Notes: a model not told the origin generated them from the letters alone. DNA of 49,648 nucleotides from Mycobacterium sp. (GCA_020438905.1 JAGQTQ010000010.1:1-49648), one strand, 5' to 3'. Shown: positions 20,781 to 30,689, counted from the stretch's first letter. Made by a program: numbers and translations.

Positions 20781-21851
20781 TTACCCCTCGATGAACTCCT
20801 CAAGCTGAGCCCTGGCGACGTCGTCGGCCATCTGCTTGGGCGGGCTCTTCATCAGGTAGGCCGATGCCGCCCACACCGGGCCGCCGATACCGCGGTCCAG
20901 GGCGATCTTGGCGGCGCGCACCGCGTCGATGATGACACCGGCCGAGTTCGGCGAGTCCCACACCTCGAGCTTGTACTCCAGGTTCAGCGGCACGTCACCG
21001 AAGGCGCGGCCCTCCAACCGGACGTAGGCCCATTTACGGTCGTCGAGCCAGCCGACGTGGTCGGACGGTCCGATGTGGACGTCCTTGGTGTTGAACTCCT
21101 TCTGCAGGTTGGAGGTCACGGCCTGGGTCTTGGAGATCTTCTTGGACTCGAGGCGCTCGCGCTCCAGCATGTTTAGGAAGTCCATGTTGCCGCCGACGTT
21201 GAGCTGCATGGTCCGGTCGAGTTGCACCCCGCGGTCCTCGAAGAGCTTGGCCATCACCCGGTGGGTGATGGTGGCGCCCACCTGGCTCTTGATGTCGTCG
21301 CCGACGATCGGCACACCGGCGTCGGTGAACTTCTTGGCCCACACCGGATCGGAGGCGATGAACACCGGCAGCGCGTTGACGAAGGCGACCCCGGCGTCGA
21401 TGGCGCACTGGGCGTAGAACTTGTCGGCCTCCTCCGAGCCCACCGGCAGGTAGGAGACCATGACGTCGACCTTGTTCTCCTTGAGCACCCTGACCACGTC
21501 GACCGGATCCTCGTCGGAGAGGTCAATGGTGTCGGCGTAGTACTTACCGATGCCGTCCAGCGTGGGCCCGCGGCGCACCGGAACGTTCATCGGCGGGACG
21601 TCGGCGATCTTGATCGTGTTGTTCTCGGAGGCGAAGATCGCCTCGGAGAGGTCGAAGCCCACCTTCTTGGCGTCGACGTCGAACGCGGTGACGAACTTGA
21701 CGTCACGCACGTGGTACTGGCCGAGCGTGACGTGCATCAGGCCCGGCACGGTCGAGTTGGGGTCGGCATCCTTGTAGTACTGCACGCCCTGAACGAGCGA
21801 GGACGCGCAGTTGCCGACGCCGACGATTGCGACGCGCACTTCGTTCGTCAT
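20781..21851 (-). CDS. ino1: Myo-inositol-1-phosphate synthase
   Basis: 356 residues. The N-terminal NAD-binding motif is [12 protein letters not shown] (residues 11-22). The conserved substrate region includes [30 protein letters not shown] and [11 protein letters not shown]. It converts glucose-6-phosphate to inositol-3-phosphate, the first step to mycothiol and phosphatidylinositol mannosides, so it is essential in mycobacteria. A clear AGGAGAA ribosome-binding site precedes the ATG. It starts 49 bp after a PadR-type regulator on the same strand, an arrangement conserved in mycobacteria (Rv0046c-Rv0047c) that suggests regulation in cis. Confidence 0.96.
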   Translation of the reverse strand: MTNEVRVAIVGVGNCASSLVQGVQYYKDADPNSTVPGLMHVTLGQYHVRDVKFVTAFDVDAKKVGFDLSEAIFASENNTIKIADVPPMNVPVRRGPTLDGIGKYYADTIDLSDEDPVDVVRVLKENKVDVMVSYLPVGSEEADKFYAQCAIDAGVAFVNALPVFIASDPVWAKKFTDAGVPIVGDDIKSQVGATITHRVMAKLFEDRGVQLDRTMQLNVGGNMDFLNMLERERLESKKISKTQAVTSNLQKEFNTKDVHIGPSDHVGWLDDRKWAYVRLEGRAFGDVPLNLEYKLEVWDSPNSAGVIIDAVRAAKIALDRGIGGPVWAASAYLMKSPPKQMADDVARAQLEEFIEG

Positions 21852-21900
21852 GGACGTTCTCCTTCTTTTACTTCCGGTTTTCTTTTCAAGTGGTTTTTCT

Positions 21901-22446
21901 TCAGCTCTGGTCGGGGTGGCTTTGGGCCACCCGTTCCGCGGCGATCAGTTCGTTGAGCCACTTCACCTCGCGCTCGCTGGATTCCAGACCGAGCTGGTGC
22001 AGCTGGCGGGTGTAGCGGTCGATCGAGGTTCCGGTGCGCGACACTGCCTCGCGCAGGCCTTCGCGGCGTTCCTCGACTTGACGTCGGCGGCCCTCGAGGA
22101 TGCGCATCCGCGCCCCGGCCGGCGTCCGGTTGAAGAAGGCCAGGTGCACCCCGAAACCGTCGTCGGTGTAGTTCTGCGGACCGGTGTCGGCCACCAGTTC
22201 GGCGAAGCGCTGCCGGCCCTTGTCGGTGAGCTGGTAAACGCGGCGGGCGCGGCGCAGCACGGTGGTGCCCTCCGGCGCGGCGTCCTCGGCGATCAGCCCG
22301 TCGGCCTGCATCCGGCGCAACGCCGGGTACAACGAGCCGTAGGAGAAGGCCCGGAACGCGCCGAGCAGCCCGGTCAGCCGTTTGCGCAACTCATAGCCGT
22401 GCATCGGGGACTCCAAGAGGAGACCCAGGATCGCCAGTTCCAGCAT
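21901..22446 (-). CDS. PadR family transcriptional regulator (Rv0047c-like)
   Basis: 181 residues from ATG with GAGGAG upstream. The N-terminal winged helix is unmistakable ([20 protein letters not shown], then [17 protein letters not shown] and [14 protein letters not shown]). A C-terminal helical dimerisation domain of the Vir/PadR-C type follows, with [10 protein letters not shown]. PadR proteins repress their own promoter. The gene lies immediately upstream of ino1 in the same direction, so it probably controls a padR-ino1 transcript. Confidence 0.92.
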   Translation of the reverse strand: MLELAILGLLLESPMHGYELRKRLTGLLGAFRAFSYGSLYPALRRMQADGLIAEDAAPEGTTVLRRARRVYQLTDKGRQRFAELVADTGPQNYTDDGFGVHLAFFNRTPAGARMRILEGRRRQVEERREGLREAVSRTGTSIDRYTRQLHQLGLESSEREVKWLNELIAAERVAQSHPDQS

Positions 22447-22503
22447 CTCCTCGCCTCCTCTGCACACTCCGCACTTCGCCGTTACGGCGCTACGACACGT
22501 CCC

Positions 22504-22529
22504 CGAATAGTATCGAACCGATATATTCG
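22504..22529. promoter_or_regulatory. Candidate PadR operator/promoter region
   Basis: An AT-rich patch about 58 bp upstream of the padR start carries TATCG-AAC-CGATA (22511-22523), flanked by CGAATA (22504) and TATTCG (22524-22529), which also pair with each other about a centre shifted by half a base. Overlapping dyads in an otherwise GC-rich gap suggest a repressor site, most simply for the adjacent PadR protein. Not tested. Confidence 0.4.
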
Positions 22530-22602
22530 TCGCCAAATCGACCGCTTTTGAACACTGTGTTGGTCGGGTCGCGATCGCGCGAGGGCTGCGGGCGTAGCCG
22601 GT

Positions 22603-23445
22603 TTACGGGTAGTTGATCCTCTTGACCGACCCGTCCGGGCCGAGCAGCAGGTAGCCGCCGCCGAAGTCGCTGGACACATAGATCGAGATCCCCAGCGAGC
22701 CCGGCGCGGTGGGATCTTTCGCCGGCTCGATGATCAGATAGGTGCTGTTGACGTCCTCGGGCTTGATGCCAAGTGTCTCCGGCGCCCCGCGCAACGCACC
22801 GACGATTGCCTTGGCGTCGAACGCGCCGAGATTCACCACGCTGGCGTCGGCGTCCTTGGCCGCGGTGCTCGGGTCGCCGAAGCCGCCCCGGTAGGTGTAA
22901 CTGAGTTCCCGGCGTTCGTCCCGCGGGTCGGCGCGGTCCAGAACCGCGTACTCCGGGTAGATCACGATCTCGTAGCCAAGGGTGTCGCCGAACTTCTGGC
23001 GCATCTGCTCGAACAAACCACTCAACCCGCCCAGCGAGTGAAGTTGCCTGGGCGGGGTCAGTACCACCGGCGCCACACCGTCCGGTTTGGCTCCGGGATC
23101 GGAGGTGAAGCTCAGCGGGGAGCTGGTGTTGCCGTAGAGGCCCCAGCCGATTCCGATGCCCAGCAGCACCAATACGGCGCCGGCGGCCACGCGCACACCC
23201 CAGCCGGTCCGGAACCGGCCAGCGGGGTTGAGGGAGGGAAGCTGCACCGGTGCGTTGGCGGTCTGCAGGTCGGCGACCAGCGATCGCAGCTCGCCCAGGG
23301 TGGCCGCACTGGTGGCGGCCTTCACCCGCTGAGCGTGTTCCGCCATGGACAACTGGCCCTCGGCGAGTGCCGCGTCGAGGATCTGACAGGTGTCGCTGCG
23401 GTCGCTGTCCTTGGCCCGGGTACTGGCCGTATGACCGATCGCCAC
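22603..23445 (-). CDS. DUF1707 domain membrane protein (Rv0048c-like)
   Basis: 280 residues from GTG. The N-terminal DUF1707 domain (about 15-65) has the typical QILDAALAEGQLSMAEHAQR pattern. One membrane helix follows at about 84-107 (VAAGAVLVLLGIGIGWGLYG). The extracytoplasmic C-terminal part reads as a folded domain. Function unknown. In-frame alternatives at the start are few, and the chosen start places DUF1707 at its usual distance from the N-terminus. Divergent from the DUF5318 gene. Confidence 0.85.
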   Translation of the reverse strand: MAIGHTASTRAKDSDRSDTCQILDAALAEGQLSMAEHAQRVKAATSAATLGELRSLVADLQTANAPVQLPSLNPAGRFRTGWGVRVAAGAVLVLLGIGIGWGLYGNTSSPLSFTSDPGAKPDGVAPVVLTPPRQLHSLGGLSGLFEQMRQKFGDTLGYEIVIYPEYAVLDRADPRDERRELSYTYRGGFGDPSTAAKDADASVVNLGAFDAKAIVGALRGAPETLGIKPEDVNSTYLIIEPAKDPTAPGSLGISIYVSSDFGGGYLLLGPDGSVKRINYP

Positions 23446-23515
23446 GGAGGTGATCGTAGGGCTTGTCTGGTCAGTCGCATATCGGCCTCAGGCCGACCGA
23501 CGTACTCTGGTCCCC

Positions 23516-23944
23516 GTGCGATTGCAGCGACAGGTGGTGGACTACGCCCTGCGGCGGCGTTCCCTGCTGGCCGAGGTGTATTCGGGTCGTACCGGTGTGA
23601 GCGAGGTTTGCGACGCCAATCCCTACCTGTTGCGGGCCGCGAAATTCCACGGCAAGCCCAGTGCGGTGATGTGTCCCATCTGCCGGAAAGAACAGCTCAC
23701 CCTGGTGTCGTGGGTGTTCGGAGACCACCTCGGGGCTGTCTCGGGTTCCGCGCGCAGCGCCGAGGAGTTGGTGCTGCTGGCGACCCGTTACACCGAATTC
23801 GCCGTTCATGTGGTGGAGGTTTGTCGGACCTGCAGTTGGAACCACCTGGTCAAGTCATATGTGCTCGGACTGCCGCGCCCCGCCAAGGGCGCGCCCGGCA
23901 CTCGGACGGCGCGCCGCTCAGGCGCGCGCACGGCCAGTGAATAG
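23516..23944 (+). CDS. DUF5318 protein with putative zinc site (Rv0049-like)
   Basis: 142 residues from GTG. Contains CPICRKEQLTLVSWVFGDHL and VVEVCRTCSWNHLVKSY; the two CxxC pairs suggest a zinc ribbon. Conserved just upstream of ponA1 in mycobacteria (Rv0049). The ponA1 GTG lies inside its last codons (8-bp overlap), indicating translational coupling and hinting at a cell-wall link. Role unknown. Confidence 0.88.
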   Translation: MRLQRQVVDYALRRRSLLAEVYSGRTGVSEVCDANPYLLRAAKFHGKPSAVMCPICRKEQLTLVSWVFGDHLGAVSGSARSAEELVLLATRYTEFAVHVVEVCRTCSWNHLVKSYVLGLPRPAKGAPGTRTARRSGARTASE

Positions 23945-26510
23945 CGGCGAGGGGCAGGACGGGCCGAGCACCGCCAAGCCGACACCGACTGCCGGTCGTG
24001 CCCGTCACCGGGCTCCGGAGAGCGGCGAGGACCCGGGAGGCCGGGACGCCCCGGAGAGCAGGGAGGACACCGCTCCGACTGAGGCCGTCTCCACCGCCAG
24101 CCGGCAGTCCCCGCCCGATGACCGCCTGACCATGGTGATGGCGCCGGTCACGGCCGCTCCGAGCCCCGATGAGCGTCGTGAGATCGACGCGGTCAGGGCC
24201 GCACTCGGCGGCAAGCCGGCCGGTCCGTCGCCCGCCCCGCCGACCGGGCCGACGGCCCCCGAGGCCGGTCGGGGGAGCGACGAGCCGTCCCCGCGATCGG
24301 GTGCGCGGCGGCTGTTGGCCGGGTGGAGCCTGCGGCGGTGGGTCGCCGCGACCGTCGGCGCGCTGATTCTGCTTCCGATCGTCACCTTCGGGCTGGCCTA
24401 CCTGATCGTCGACGTTCCAAAGCCCGGTGACATCCGCACCAATCAGGTGTCGACGATTCTGGCCGGCGACGGCTCCGAACTCGCCAAGATCGTCCCCCCG
24501 GAAGGCAACCGGGTCGACGTCGACATCGACCAGGTGCCCGTGCAGGTCCGCAACGCCGTGATGGCCGCGGAGGATCGCGACTTCTACACCAATCCCGGCT
24601 TCTCGATCTCCGGGTTCGCCCGGGCGTTGCAGAACAACCTGTTCGGCAACGACATCCAGGGTGGCTCGACGATCACCCAGCAGTACGTCAAGAATGCTCT
24701 GGTCGGAGATCAGCGCACCGGCGTCGGCGGCCTGATCCGCAAGGCCAAGGAACTGGTGATCTCCACGAAGATGAGCCAGCAGTGGTCCAAAGACCAAGTG
24801 CTGCAGGCGTATCTGAACATCATCTACTTCGGGCGGGGCGCCTACGGGATTTCCGCGGCCTCCAATGCGTACTTCGACAAGCCCGTCGACCAACTGACCG
24901 TCTCGGAGGGCGCGCTGCTCGCCGCGCTTATCCAGCGCCCGTCGACCCTGGATCCAGCGGTCGACTTGGAGGGGGCGACGGCACGGTGGAACTGGGTGCT
25001 CGACGGCATGGTCACCGTCGGCGCCCTATCACCGGAGGAGCGGGCCCGGCAGGTGTTCCCGCAGACCATGCCGCCGGACCTGGCCAATAGCGAGAACCTC
25101 ACCACCGGTCCCAACGGCCTCATCGAGCGGCAGGTGATCAAGGAACTGCTGGATCTGTTCAACATCGACCAGCAGACGCTGAACACCCAGGGCCTGCAGA
25201 TCACCACGACGATCGACGCTCAGGCGCAAGAAGCCGCGGTGAACGCCGCCGAGACCTACCTCGACGGGCAGATGCCCGAAATGCGCACCGCCGTGGTGTC
25301 CATCGACCCCCGGACCGGTGGGGTGAAGGCCTACTTCGGCGGGACCGACGCGACGGGCTTCGACTTCGCCCAGGCCGGGCTTCCCACTGGGTCCTCGTTC
25401 AAGGTCTTCGCCTTGGTGGCCGCCCTCGAGCAGGGCATGGGGCTCGGGTACCAGGTGGACAGCTCGCCGCTGAAGGTCGACGACAAGCTGACGATCACCA
25501 ACTCCGACGGCATGGGTTGCGGCACCTGCAATATCGCCGAGGCGCTCAAGCAGTCCCTCAACACCAGCTACTACCGGCTGATGCTGAAGCTGAAGAACGG
25601 TCCGTCCGACGTGGCCGACGCCGCGCACCGCGCGGGCATCCCGGAGAGCTTCCCGGGTGTGACGCACACCCTCTCCGAGGACGGTCAGGGCGGGCCGCCC
25701 GCACCGGGTGTGGTGCTGGGCAAGTACGACACCCGCGTCATCGACATGGCGTCGGCCTACGCGACGCTGGCCGACTCCGGCATCTACCACCGTCCGCACT
25801 TCGTCGAGAAGGTTGTCAACGCCCAGGGCGAGGTGCTCTTCGACGCCGCGGCCGAGGAGAACGCCGGTGAGCGCCGCATCGAGGCGGCGGTGGCCGACAA
25901 CGTCACCGCGGCCATGCAGCCGATCCCCGGGTGGTCCAACGGCCACACGTTGGCCGGTGGCCGGCCGTCGGCGGGCAAGACCGGCACCCACCAACTCGGC
26001 GACACCGGGGCGAACCGGGATGCCTGGTTCGTCGGCTACACGCCGCAGTTGTCGACGGCGGTGTGGGTGGGCACCGTGCAGGGTGACGTCCCGCTGGTGA
26101 ACAGCTGGGGCGGTCCGGTGTACGGGGCGGGCCTGCCCGCCGACATCTGGAAGGCCACCATGGACGGGGCCCTGCAGGGCACCGACTTCGAGTCCTTCCC
26201 CACCCCGGCCGAAGTCGGCGGCTACGCGGGCGTACCGGCCCCACCGCCGCCGCCGCCGGCACCGGCCCGGCCGCAGCCGACCCAGGACTCCCCGGACCCG
26301 GCTGCTCCACCCCCGCCGACCGGTATCGAGGTGCTGCCCGGGGTGACCATTCCGTTCCCCCCGCCGCCTCCGGGTCAGCCGCTCCCGCCGCCGCCCCCGC
26401 CGGGAGAGCCGTTGCCGCCCCCGCCGCCCGAGCCGCTCCCTCCGGCACCAGGGGCTCCGCCCCCTGAGCCCGCTCCGGCACCGCTGCCGCCGCCTCCGCC
26501 GCCCCCGTGA
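23937..26510 (+). CDS. ponA1: Bifunctional class A penicillin-binding protein PonA1
   Basis: 857 residues. A disordered cytoplasmic N-terminus (1-125) precedes a single membrane helix (about 137-157). The GT51 transglycosylase has the catalytic Glu212 in AEDRDFY and GGSTITQQYVKN. The transpeptidase domain has SxxK at Ser486-Lys489 (GSSFK), SLN at 540-542 and KTG at 681-683. The last 100 residues are a proline-rich tail of PPP runs, as in tuberculous PonA1. It polymerises and cross-links peptidoglycan at the poles. The start is placed at the GTG overlapping the upstream gene, because earlier codons lie within that gene in another frame. Confidence 0.95.
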   Translation: MNSGEGQDGPSTAKPTPTAGRARHRAPESGEDPGGRDAPESREDTAPTEAVSTASRQSPPDDRLTMVMAPVTAAPSPDERREIDAVRAALGGKPAGPSPAPPTGPTAPEAGRGSDEPSPRSGARRLLAGWSLRRWVAATVGALILLPIVTFGLAYLIVDVPKPGDIRTNQVSTILAGDGSELAKIVPPEGNRVDVDIDQVPVQVRNAVMAAEDRDFYTNPGFSISGFARALQNNLFGNDIQGGSTITQQYVKNALVGDQRTGVGGLIRKAKELVISTKMSQQWSKDQVLQAYLNIIYFGRGAYGISAASNAYFDKPVDQLTVSEGALLAALIQRPSTLDPAVDLEGATARWNWVLDGMVTVGALSPEERARQVFPQTMPPDLANSENLTTGPNGLIERQVIKELLDLFNIDQQTLNTQGLQITTTIDAQAQEAAVNAAETYLDGQMPEMRTAVVSIDPRTGGVKAYFGGTDATGFDFAQAGLPTGSSFKVFALVAALEQGMGLGYQVDSSPLKVDDKLTITNSDGMGCGTCNIAEALKQSLNTSYYRLMLKLKNGPSDVADAAHRAGIPESFPGVTHTLSEDGQGGPPAPGVVLGKYDTRVIDMASAYATLADSGIYHRPHFVEKVVNAQGEVLFDAAAEENAGERRIEAAVADNVTAAMQPIPGWSNGHTLAGGRPSAGKTGTHQLGDTGANRDAWFVGYTPQLSTAVWVGTVQGDVPLVNSWGGPVYGAGLPADIWKATMDGALQGTDFESFPTPAEVGGYAGVPAPPPPPPAPARPQPTQDSPDPAAPPPPTGIEVLPGVTIPFPPPPPGQPLPPPPPPGEPLPPPPPEPLPPAPGAPPPEPAPAPLPPPPPPP

Positions 26511-28216
26511 CCGGGGCGCCGCGGGGTGCTCCTCCGAGTGATTCGGAGACCACGGGGTGGGGGTATTCCGCTGGGTTGCCCTGCCGATCCACGGTGTCAC
26601 CCCAGCCGCTGGCCGATGACCTGCGCAGCGCCGACGATCGCGATCTGCCCAGCCGCACCGATGAATTGAGCGCCGCGCTCTCCGAGGTCGTCGGCGGTCC
26701 GGTTGGCCGGCGGGCGCTGATCGGCCGCACCCGGATGTTCACCCCGCTGCGGGTGATGTTCGCTCTCGCCCTGGTATTCCTGGCCCTGGGCTGGTCGACC
26801 AAGTCGGCGTGCCTGCAGACCATCGGCAGCGGCGCGCCCGACCAGAAGGTCGCCAACTGGGAGAACCAGCGGGCCTACTACGAGCTGTGCTACTCCGACA
26901 CCGTGCCGCTGTACGGTGCGGAATTGCTGAGCCAGGGTAAGTTCCCCTACAAATCCAGCTGGCTGGAACTGGACTCCCAGGGCCAACCCCAGCAGCAGTA
27001 CGACGGCAGCCCTGCGGTGCGGTACATGGAGTACCCCGTGCTGACCGGGGTCTACCAGTACGTGTCGATGTCGTTGGCCAAGACCTACACCGCCGTCGCG
27101 AAAGCCACCAAGCTGCCGCTGCTCAACGGGGTGGCCGAGGTGGTGATGTTCTTCAACATCGCGGCTTTCGGCCTCGCGCTGGCCTGGTTGGCGACGGTGT
27201 GGGCCACCGCGATGCTGGCCGGCCGACGAGTCTGGGACGCGGCGCTGGTGGCGGCCTCGCCGATTCTGATCTTTCAGATCTTCACCAATTTCGACGCGCT
27301 GGCCACGGCATTGGCCATCGGTGGCCTGCTGGCCTGGGCGCGGCGACGGCCCACTCTGGCCGGGGTGCTCATCGGCCTCGGCGTTGCCGCCAAGCTGTAC
27401 CCGGCCCTGTTGCTGTTGCCGTTGCTGGTGCTGGCGGTGCGCACCGGCAGGCTCGCCGAGGCGGTGCGAGCCGCGGTGGTCGCCGTCCTCACGTGGCTGG
27501 CCATCAACCTTCCGGTGCTGATGCTCTACCCCCGCGGCTGGTCGGAGTTCTTCCGGCTCAACAGCCGCCGAACCCAGGACATGGACTCGCTGTACAACGT
27601 CGTCCGGTCCTTCACCGGCTGGCCGGGGTTCGATCCGGGTCTGGGTTTCTGGCAGCCGCCGCTGGTGCTCAACGGCGTCGTCGCCGCGCTGTTCCTGTTG
27701 TGCTGCGGGGGCATCGCCTACGTGGCGCTGACGGCTCCGGGCCGGCCGCGGGTGGCGCAACTTGCCTTCCTTGTCGTGGCGGCCTTCCTGCTGGTCAACA
27801 AGGTCTGGAGCCCCCAGTTCTCGCTGTGGCTGGTGCCGTTGGCGGTGTTGGCGCTGCCGCATCGCCGGGTGCTGCTGGCCTGGATGAGCATCGACGCGCT
27901 GGTCTGGGTGCCGCGGATGATGTACCTCTACGGCGAGCAGAACAAGGGCCTTCCCGAGCAGTGGTTCACCGCCACGGTCCTGCTGCGCGATCTCGCGGTG
28001 GTGGGACTGGTGGTCCTGGTGGTCCGCCAGATCTACCGGCCGCAGCTGGATCTGGTGCGTGACCGCGGGCATATCGACGACCCCGGCGGCGGGGTGTTCG
28101 ACGGCGCCCCGGACGCCTTTCCGTCGTGGTGGCCGCAACGGTTGCGGCCCAGGAATCGTCAGGAGGTGTGGGATGCAGGTGGCGATCGCGTTGTTCCCGC
28201 GGGTCACCGCACTTGA
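26507..28216 (+). CDS. GT87-like polytopic membrane protein (Rv0051-like)
   Basis: 569 residues with about 10 or more hydrophobic segments after a cytoplasmic N-terminus of about 80 residues. Resembles Rv0051 throughout (FTPLRVMFALALVFLALGWS, YMEYPVLTGVYQY, FDALATALAIGGLLAWARRR). The mannosyltransferase-like DUF2029/GT87 family uses polyprenyl-phosphate sugar donors in the periplasm; the sugar and acceptor here are unknown. GTG start overlaps the ponA1 stop by 4 bp, so it belongs to the ponA1 operon. Confidence 0.88.
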   Translation: MTGAPRGAPPSDSETTGWGYSAGLPCRSTVSPQPLADDLRSADDRDLPSRTDELSAALSEVVGGPVGRRALIGRTRMFTPLRVMFALALVFLALGWSTKSACLQTIGSGAPDQKVANWENQRAYYELCYSDTVPLYGAELLSQGKFPYKSSWLELDSQGQPQQQYDGSPAVRYMEYPVLTGVYQYVSMSLAKTYTAVAKATKLPLLNGVAEVVMFFNIAAFGLALAWLATVWATAMLAGRRVWDAALVAASPILIFQIFTNFDALATALAIGGLLAWARRRPTLAGVLIGLGVAAKLYPALLLLPLLVLAVRTGRLAEAVRAAVVAVLTWLAINLPVLMLYPRGWSEFFRLNSRRTQDMDSLYNVVRSFTGWPGFDPGLGFWQPPLVLNGVVAALFLLCCGGIAYVALTAPGRPRVAQLAFLVVAAFLLVNKVWSPQFSLWLVPLAVLALPHRRVLLAWMSIDALVWVPRMMYLYGEQNKGLPEQWFTATVLLRDLAVVGLVVLVVRQIYRPQLDLVRDRGHIDDPGGGVFDGAPDAFPSWWPQRLRPRNRQEVWDAGGDRVVPAGHRT

Positions 28217-28811
28217 TGCGGTCGGACCCTACGAGGTGCTGCAACGGGTGCCGAGCCTCGACGTGGTGTTCGTGGGTCACCGCCGGGGCGAGGTGCGCAC
28301 CGACAACGGCATGCTCGGCTTGACCTGCGACGCCGAATTCGCCGAGGTGGCCAGACCGGATGTGCTGCTCGTTCCCGGCGGCGTCGGGGCCCGCGCCCTG
28401 CTGCGAGACACCGCGATGCTCGACTGGATTAGGCAGGTCCACCCACACACCCTGTTCACCACTTCGGTGTGCACCGGGAGCCTGCTGCTGGGTGCCGCCG
28501 GCCTGCTTGAGGGGCTCACCGCGACGACGCACTGGTCGGCACAGGATGTCCTCGCCGCGCTGGGAGCGCTGTACACCTCCCAACGCGTCGTCGAACACCT
28601 GCCGCGGCGGATCATCACCGCCGCGGGTGTCTCCAGCGGGATCGACATGGCACTGAGGCTGGTCGAACTTCTGGTTGATCGGCAGGCCGCGGAGGCGAGT
28701 CAGCTGATGATCGAGTACGACCCGAGTCCGCCCTTCAACTCCGGCAGCCTGGAGAAGGCGACGGAGTCGACCCGGTTGCTGGCATTGGAGTACTTCGGCC
28801 AGCGGCACTGA
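28173..28811 (+). CDS. DJ-1/PfpI family protein (Rv0052-like)
   Basis: 212 residues from ATG with an AGGAGG ribosome-binding site. The class I glutamine amidotransferase-like fold is shown by DVLLVPGGVGARALL and the nucleophile elbow TTSVCTGSLLLGAAGLL, whose Cys is the usual catalytic or redox residue. Similar proteins are isonitrile hydratases or AraC-type ligand domains without the DNA-binding part. Overlaps the upstream membrane protein gene by 44 bp. The substrate is not predictable. Confidence 0.85.
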   Translation: MQVAIALFPRVTALDAVGPYEVLQRVPSLDVVFVGHRRGEVRTDNGMLGLTCDAEFAEVARPDVLLVPGGVGARALLRDTAMLDWIRQVHPHTLFTTSVCTGSLLLGAAGLLEGLTATTHWSAQDVLAALGALYTSQRVVEHLPRRIITAAGVSSGIDMALRLVELLVDRQAAEASQLMIEYDPSPPFNSGSLEKATESTRLLALEYFGQRH

Positions 28812-28841
28812 TTTCCCTGATCAGGCGGCCCTGCGGTAGCC

Positions 28842-28915
28842 TTGCCCGGTTGCCGACGCAGGCGACCCTCCTGCCACGTCAATCCGCCGTGGCCGAACAC
28901 GACCATAGGAGGTGA
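28842..28915 (+). promoter_or_regulatory. rpsF leader, possible S6:S18-binding hairpin
   Basis: The rpsF leader contains a hairpin with arms CCACG (28874-28878) and CGTGG (28888-28892) and a loop holding CCG, followed by CCGAAC and the Shine-Dalgarno AGGAGGTGATGAGG. Many bacterial rpsF operons are autoregulated by an S6:S18 site with an unpaired CCG. This is a resemblance only; no covariance model was run. Confidence 0.3.
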
Positions 28916-28925
28916 TGAGGTTTCC

Positions 28926-29216
28926 ATGCGTCCATACGAAATCATGGTCATTCTTGACCCCACTCTTGACGAGCGCACCGTTGCCCCGTCCCTGGACACG
29001 TTCCTCAACGTGATCCGCGGTGACGGCGGAACGGTCGACAAAGTCGACATCTGGGGCCGGCGCCGGCTGGCCTACGAGATCGCCAAGCACGCCGAGGGTA
29101 TCTACGCCGTCGTCGACGTCAAGGCGGAGCCGGCCACCGTGTCCGAGCTCGACCGTCAGCTCAACCTGAACGAGTCGGTGCTGCGGACCAAGGTGATGCG
29201 GACCGACAAGCACTGA
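28926..29216 (+). CDS. rpsF: 30S ribosomal protein bS6
   Basis: 96 residues, [20 protein letters not shown] at the start and the conserved [19 protein letters not shown] and [14 protein letters not shown] blocks. It binds bS18 on the 30S platform. First gene of the rpsF-ssb-rpsR-rplI operon, preceded by an AGGAGG site about 12 bp before the ATG. Confidence 0.98.
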   Translation: MRPYEIMVILDPTLDERTVAPSLDTFLNVIRGDGGTVDKVDIWGRRRLAYEIAKHAEGIYAVVDVKAEPATVSELDRQLNLNESVLRTKVMRTDKH

Positions 29217-29315
29217 GCCCGACCGGTGGAGATCGCCGTCGAGTCGTCGTAGTGCCCTGTCGTAGTTCCTACGTAGGCTCGTCGAAACATCTCCCGCCAA
29301 TTCCAGGAGGACCTT

Positions 29316-29837
29316 GTGGCCGGTGACACGACCATTACCGTCGTCGGAAACCTGACCGCCGACCCCGAACTGCGGTTCACTCCGTCCGGCGCGGCCGTCG
29401 CCAACTTCACCGTGGCGTCGACCCCTCGGATTTACGACCGCCAGAGCGGGGAGTGGAAGGACGGCGAAGCGCTGTTCTTGCGCTGCAACATCTGGCGCGA
29501 GGCCGCCGAGAACGTGGCCGAGAGTCTCACCCGCGGCTCGCGCGTGATCGTGACCGGGCGGCTCAAGCAGCGCTCCTTCGAGACCCGCGAGGGCGAGAAG
29601 CGCACCGTGGTCGAGGTCGAGGTCGACGAGATCGGCCCCTCTCTGCGGTACGCCACCGCCAAGGTGAACAAGGCGGGCCGTGGCGGAGGCGGGGGTGGCG
29701 GCTTCGGCGGCGGTTCCTCCGGGGGCGGCGGTGGCGGCGGTTCTCGCGCCGCGGCCACCCAGACCAACGAAGACCCGTGGGGCAGTGCGCCGGCGTCGGG
29801 TTCCTTCGGCGGCAGCGACGACGAACCCCCCTTCTGA
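29316..29837 (+). CDS. ssb: Single-stranded DNA-binding protein
   Basis: 173 residues from GTG with a CAGGAGGA site. The OB fold covers about residues 1-112 ([40 protein letters not shown]). A glycine-rich linker (about 120-148) leads to the acidic tip SDDEPPF, which recruits replication and repair partners. The intergenic stretch ahead of it holds the palindrome CCTACGTAGG (29268-29277), possibly part of a local promoter. Essential in replication, repair and recombination. Confidence 0.97.
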   Translation: MAGDTTITVVGNLTADPELRFTPSGAAVANFTVASTPRIYDRQSGEWKDGEALFLRCNIWREAAENVAESLTRGSRVIVTGRLKQRSFETREGEKRTVVEVEVDEIGPSLRYATAKVNKAGRGGGGGGGFGGGSSGGGGGGGSRAAATQTNEDPWGSAPASGSFGGSDDEPPF

Positions 29838-29889
29838 CCAACCCGCGCCCCAGGCGCGCACCATTCGAGAACGAAAGTGAATTGAAAAG

Positions 29890-30147
29890 ATGAAGGCCAA
29901 GCCCACTAAGCGGCGTCCGGCACCGGATAAGCCGATCAAGACCCGCAAGTGCGTGTTCTGCTCGAAGAAGGGGCAGAACATCGACTACAAGGACACCGCG
30001 CTGCTGCGCACCTACATCAGTGAGCGGGGCAAGATCCGTGCCCGCCGGGTCACCGGTAACTGCGTACAGCACCAGCGTGACATCGCCATCGCCGTCAAGA
30101 ACGCTCGCGAGGTCGCCTTGCTGCCGTTCACCTCGGCGACGCGCTAA
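29890..30147 (+). CDS. rpsR: 30S ribosomal protein bS18, zinc-binding (C+) form
   Basis: 85 residues. The C+ zinc site is intact: CVFC near residue 21 and GNCVQHQ near residue 61. Mycobacteria usually also carry a zinc-independent paralogue controlled by Zur elsewhere; this is the housekeeping copy inside the ssb operon. It pairs with bS6. Confidence 0.97.
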   Translation: MKAKPTKRRPAPDKPIKTRKCVFCSKKGQNIDYKDTALLRTYISERGKIRARRVTGNCVQHQRDIAIAVKNAREVALLPFTSATR

Positions 30148-30170
30148 ATCGATCGGAACGGAGCAACACG

Positions 30171-30629
30171 ATGAAGCTGATCCTCACCGCTGAGGTCGAC
30201 CATCTCGGGGTGGCCGGCGACACCGTCGAGGTCAAGGACGGATACGGCCGCAACTATCTGCTGCCGCGCGGACTGGCGATCGTGGCCACCCGCGGCGCGC
30301 AGAAGCAGGCCGACGACATCCGCCGCTCGCGCGATGCCAAGACGGTCCGCGACCGCGAGCACGCTGAGGAGATCAAGGCCGCCATCACGGCGTTGGGCCC
30401 GGTCGGGTTGGCAGTGAAGACCCATGACTCGGGCAAGCTGTTCGGTTCGGTGACCGCCAACGACATCGTTGCGGCCATCAAGAAGGCCGGCGGGCCGAGT
30501 ATCGACAAGCGGTCGGTGCACCTGCCCAAGGCACACATCAAGGCGACCGGCAGCCACAGCGTCGCGGTGCACCTGCACCCGGAGGTCGACGCCGAGGTCG
30601 CCATCGAGGTCACCAGCGCCGAGGCGTAG
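30171..30629 (+). CDS. rplI: 50S ribosomal protein bL9
   Basis: 152 residues with the bL9 signature [20 protein letters not shown]. The long central helix and the C-terminal rRNA-binding domain ([20 protein letters not shown]) are complete. Last gene of the operon; a hairpin with a T-run follows 17 bp after the stop. Confidence 0.98.
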   Translation: MKLILTAEVDHLGVAGDTVEVKDGYGRNYLLPRGLAIVATRGAQKQADDIRRSRDAKTVRDREHAEEIKAAITALGPVGLAVKTHDSGKLFGSVTANDIVAAIKKAGGPSIDKRSVHLPKAHIKATGSHSVAVHLHPEVDAEVAIEVTSAEA

Positions 30630-30645
30630 AAATCAGTAACGGGAT

Positions 30646-30684
30646 ATCCCCGGTGCGGCCGAGAGGCGGCGCCGGGGATTTTTC
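30646..30684 (+). terminator. Intrinsic terminator after rplI
   Basis: Arms ATCCCCGGTGC (30646-30656) and GCGCCGGGGAT (30669-30679) pair with one mismatch around a 12-nt loop and are followed by five T (30679-30683). A strong, classical hairpin-plus-U-tract, rare enough in mycobacteria to be notable. It ends the ribosomal operon. Confidence 0.85.
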
Positions 30685-30689
30685 TTGTC

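Noticed and set aside
26220..26510. Frameshift or repeat artefact in the proline-rich ponA1 tail
   Set aside because: Proline-rich tails are normal for mycobacterial PonA1 and the frame stays open to the stop overlapped by the next gene.
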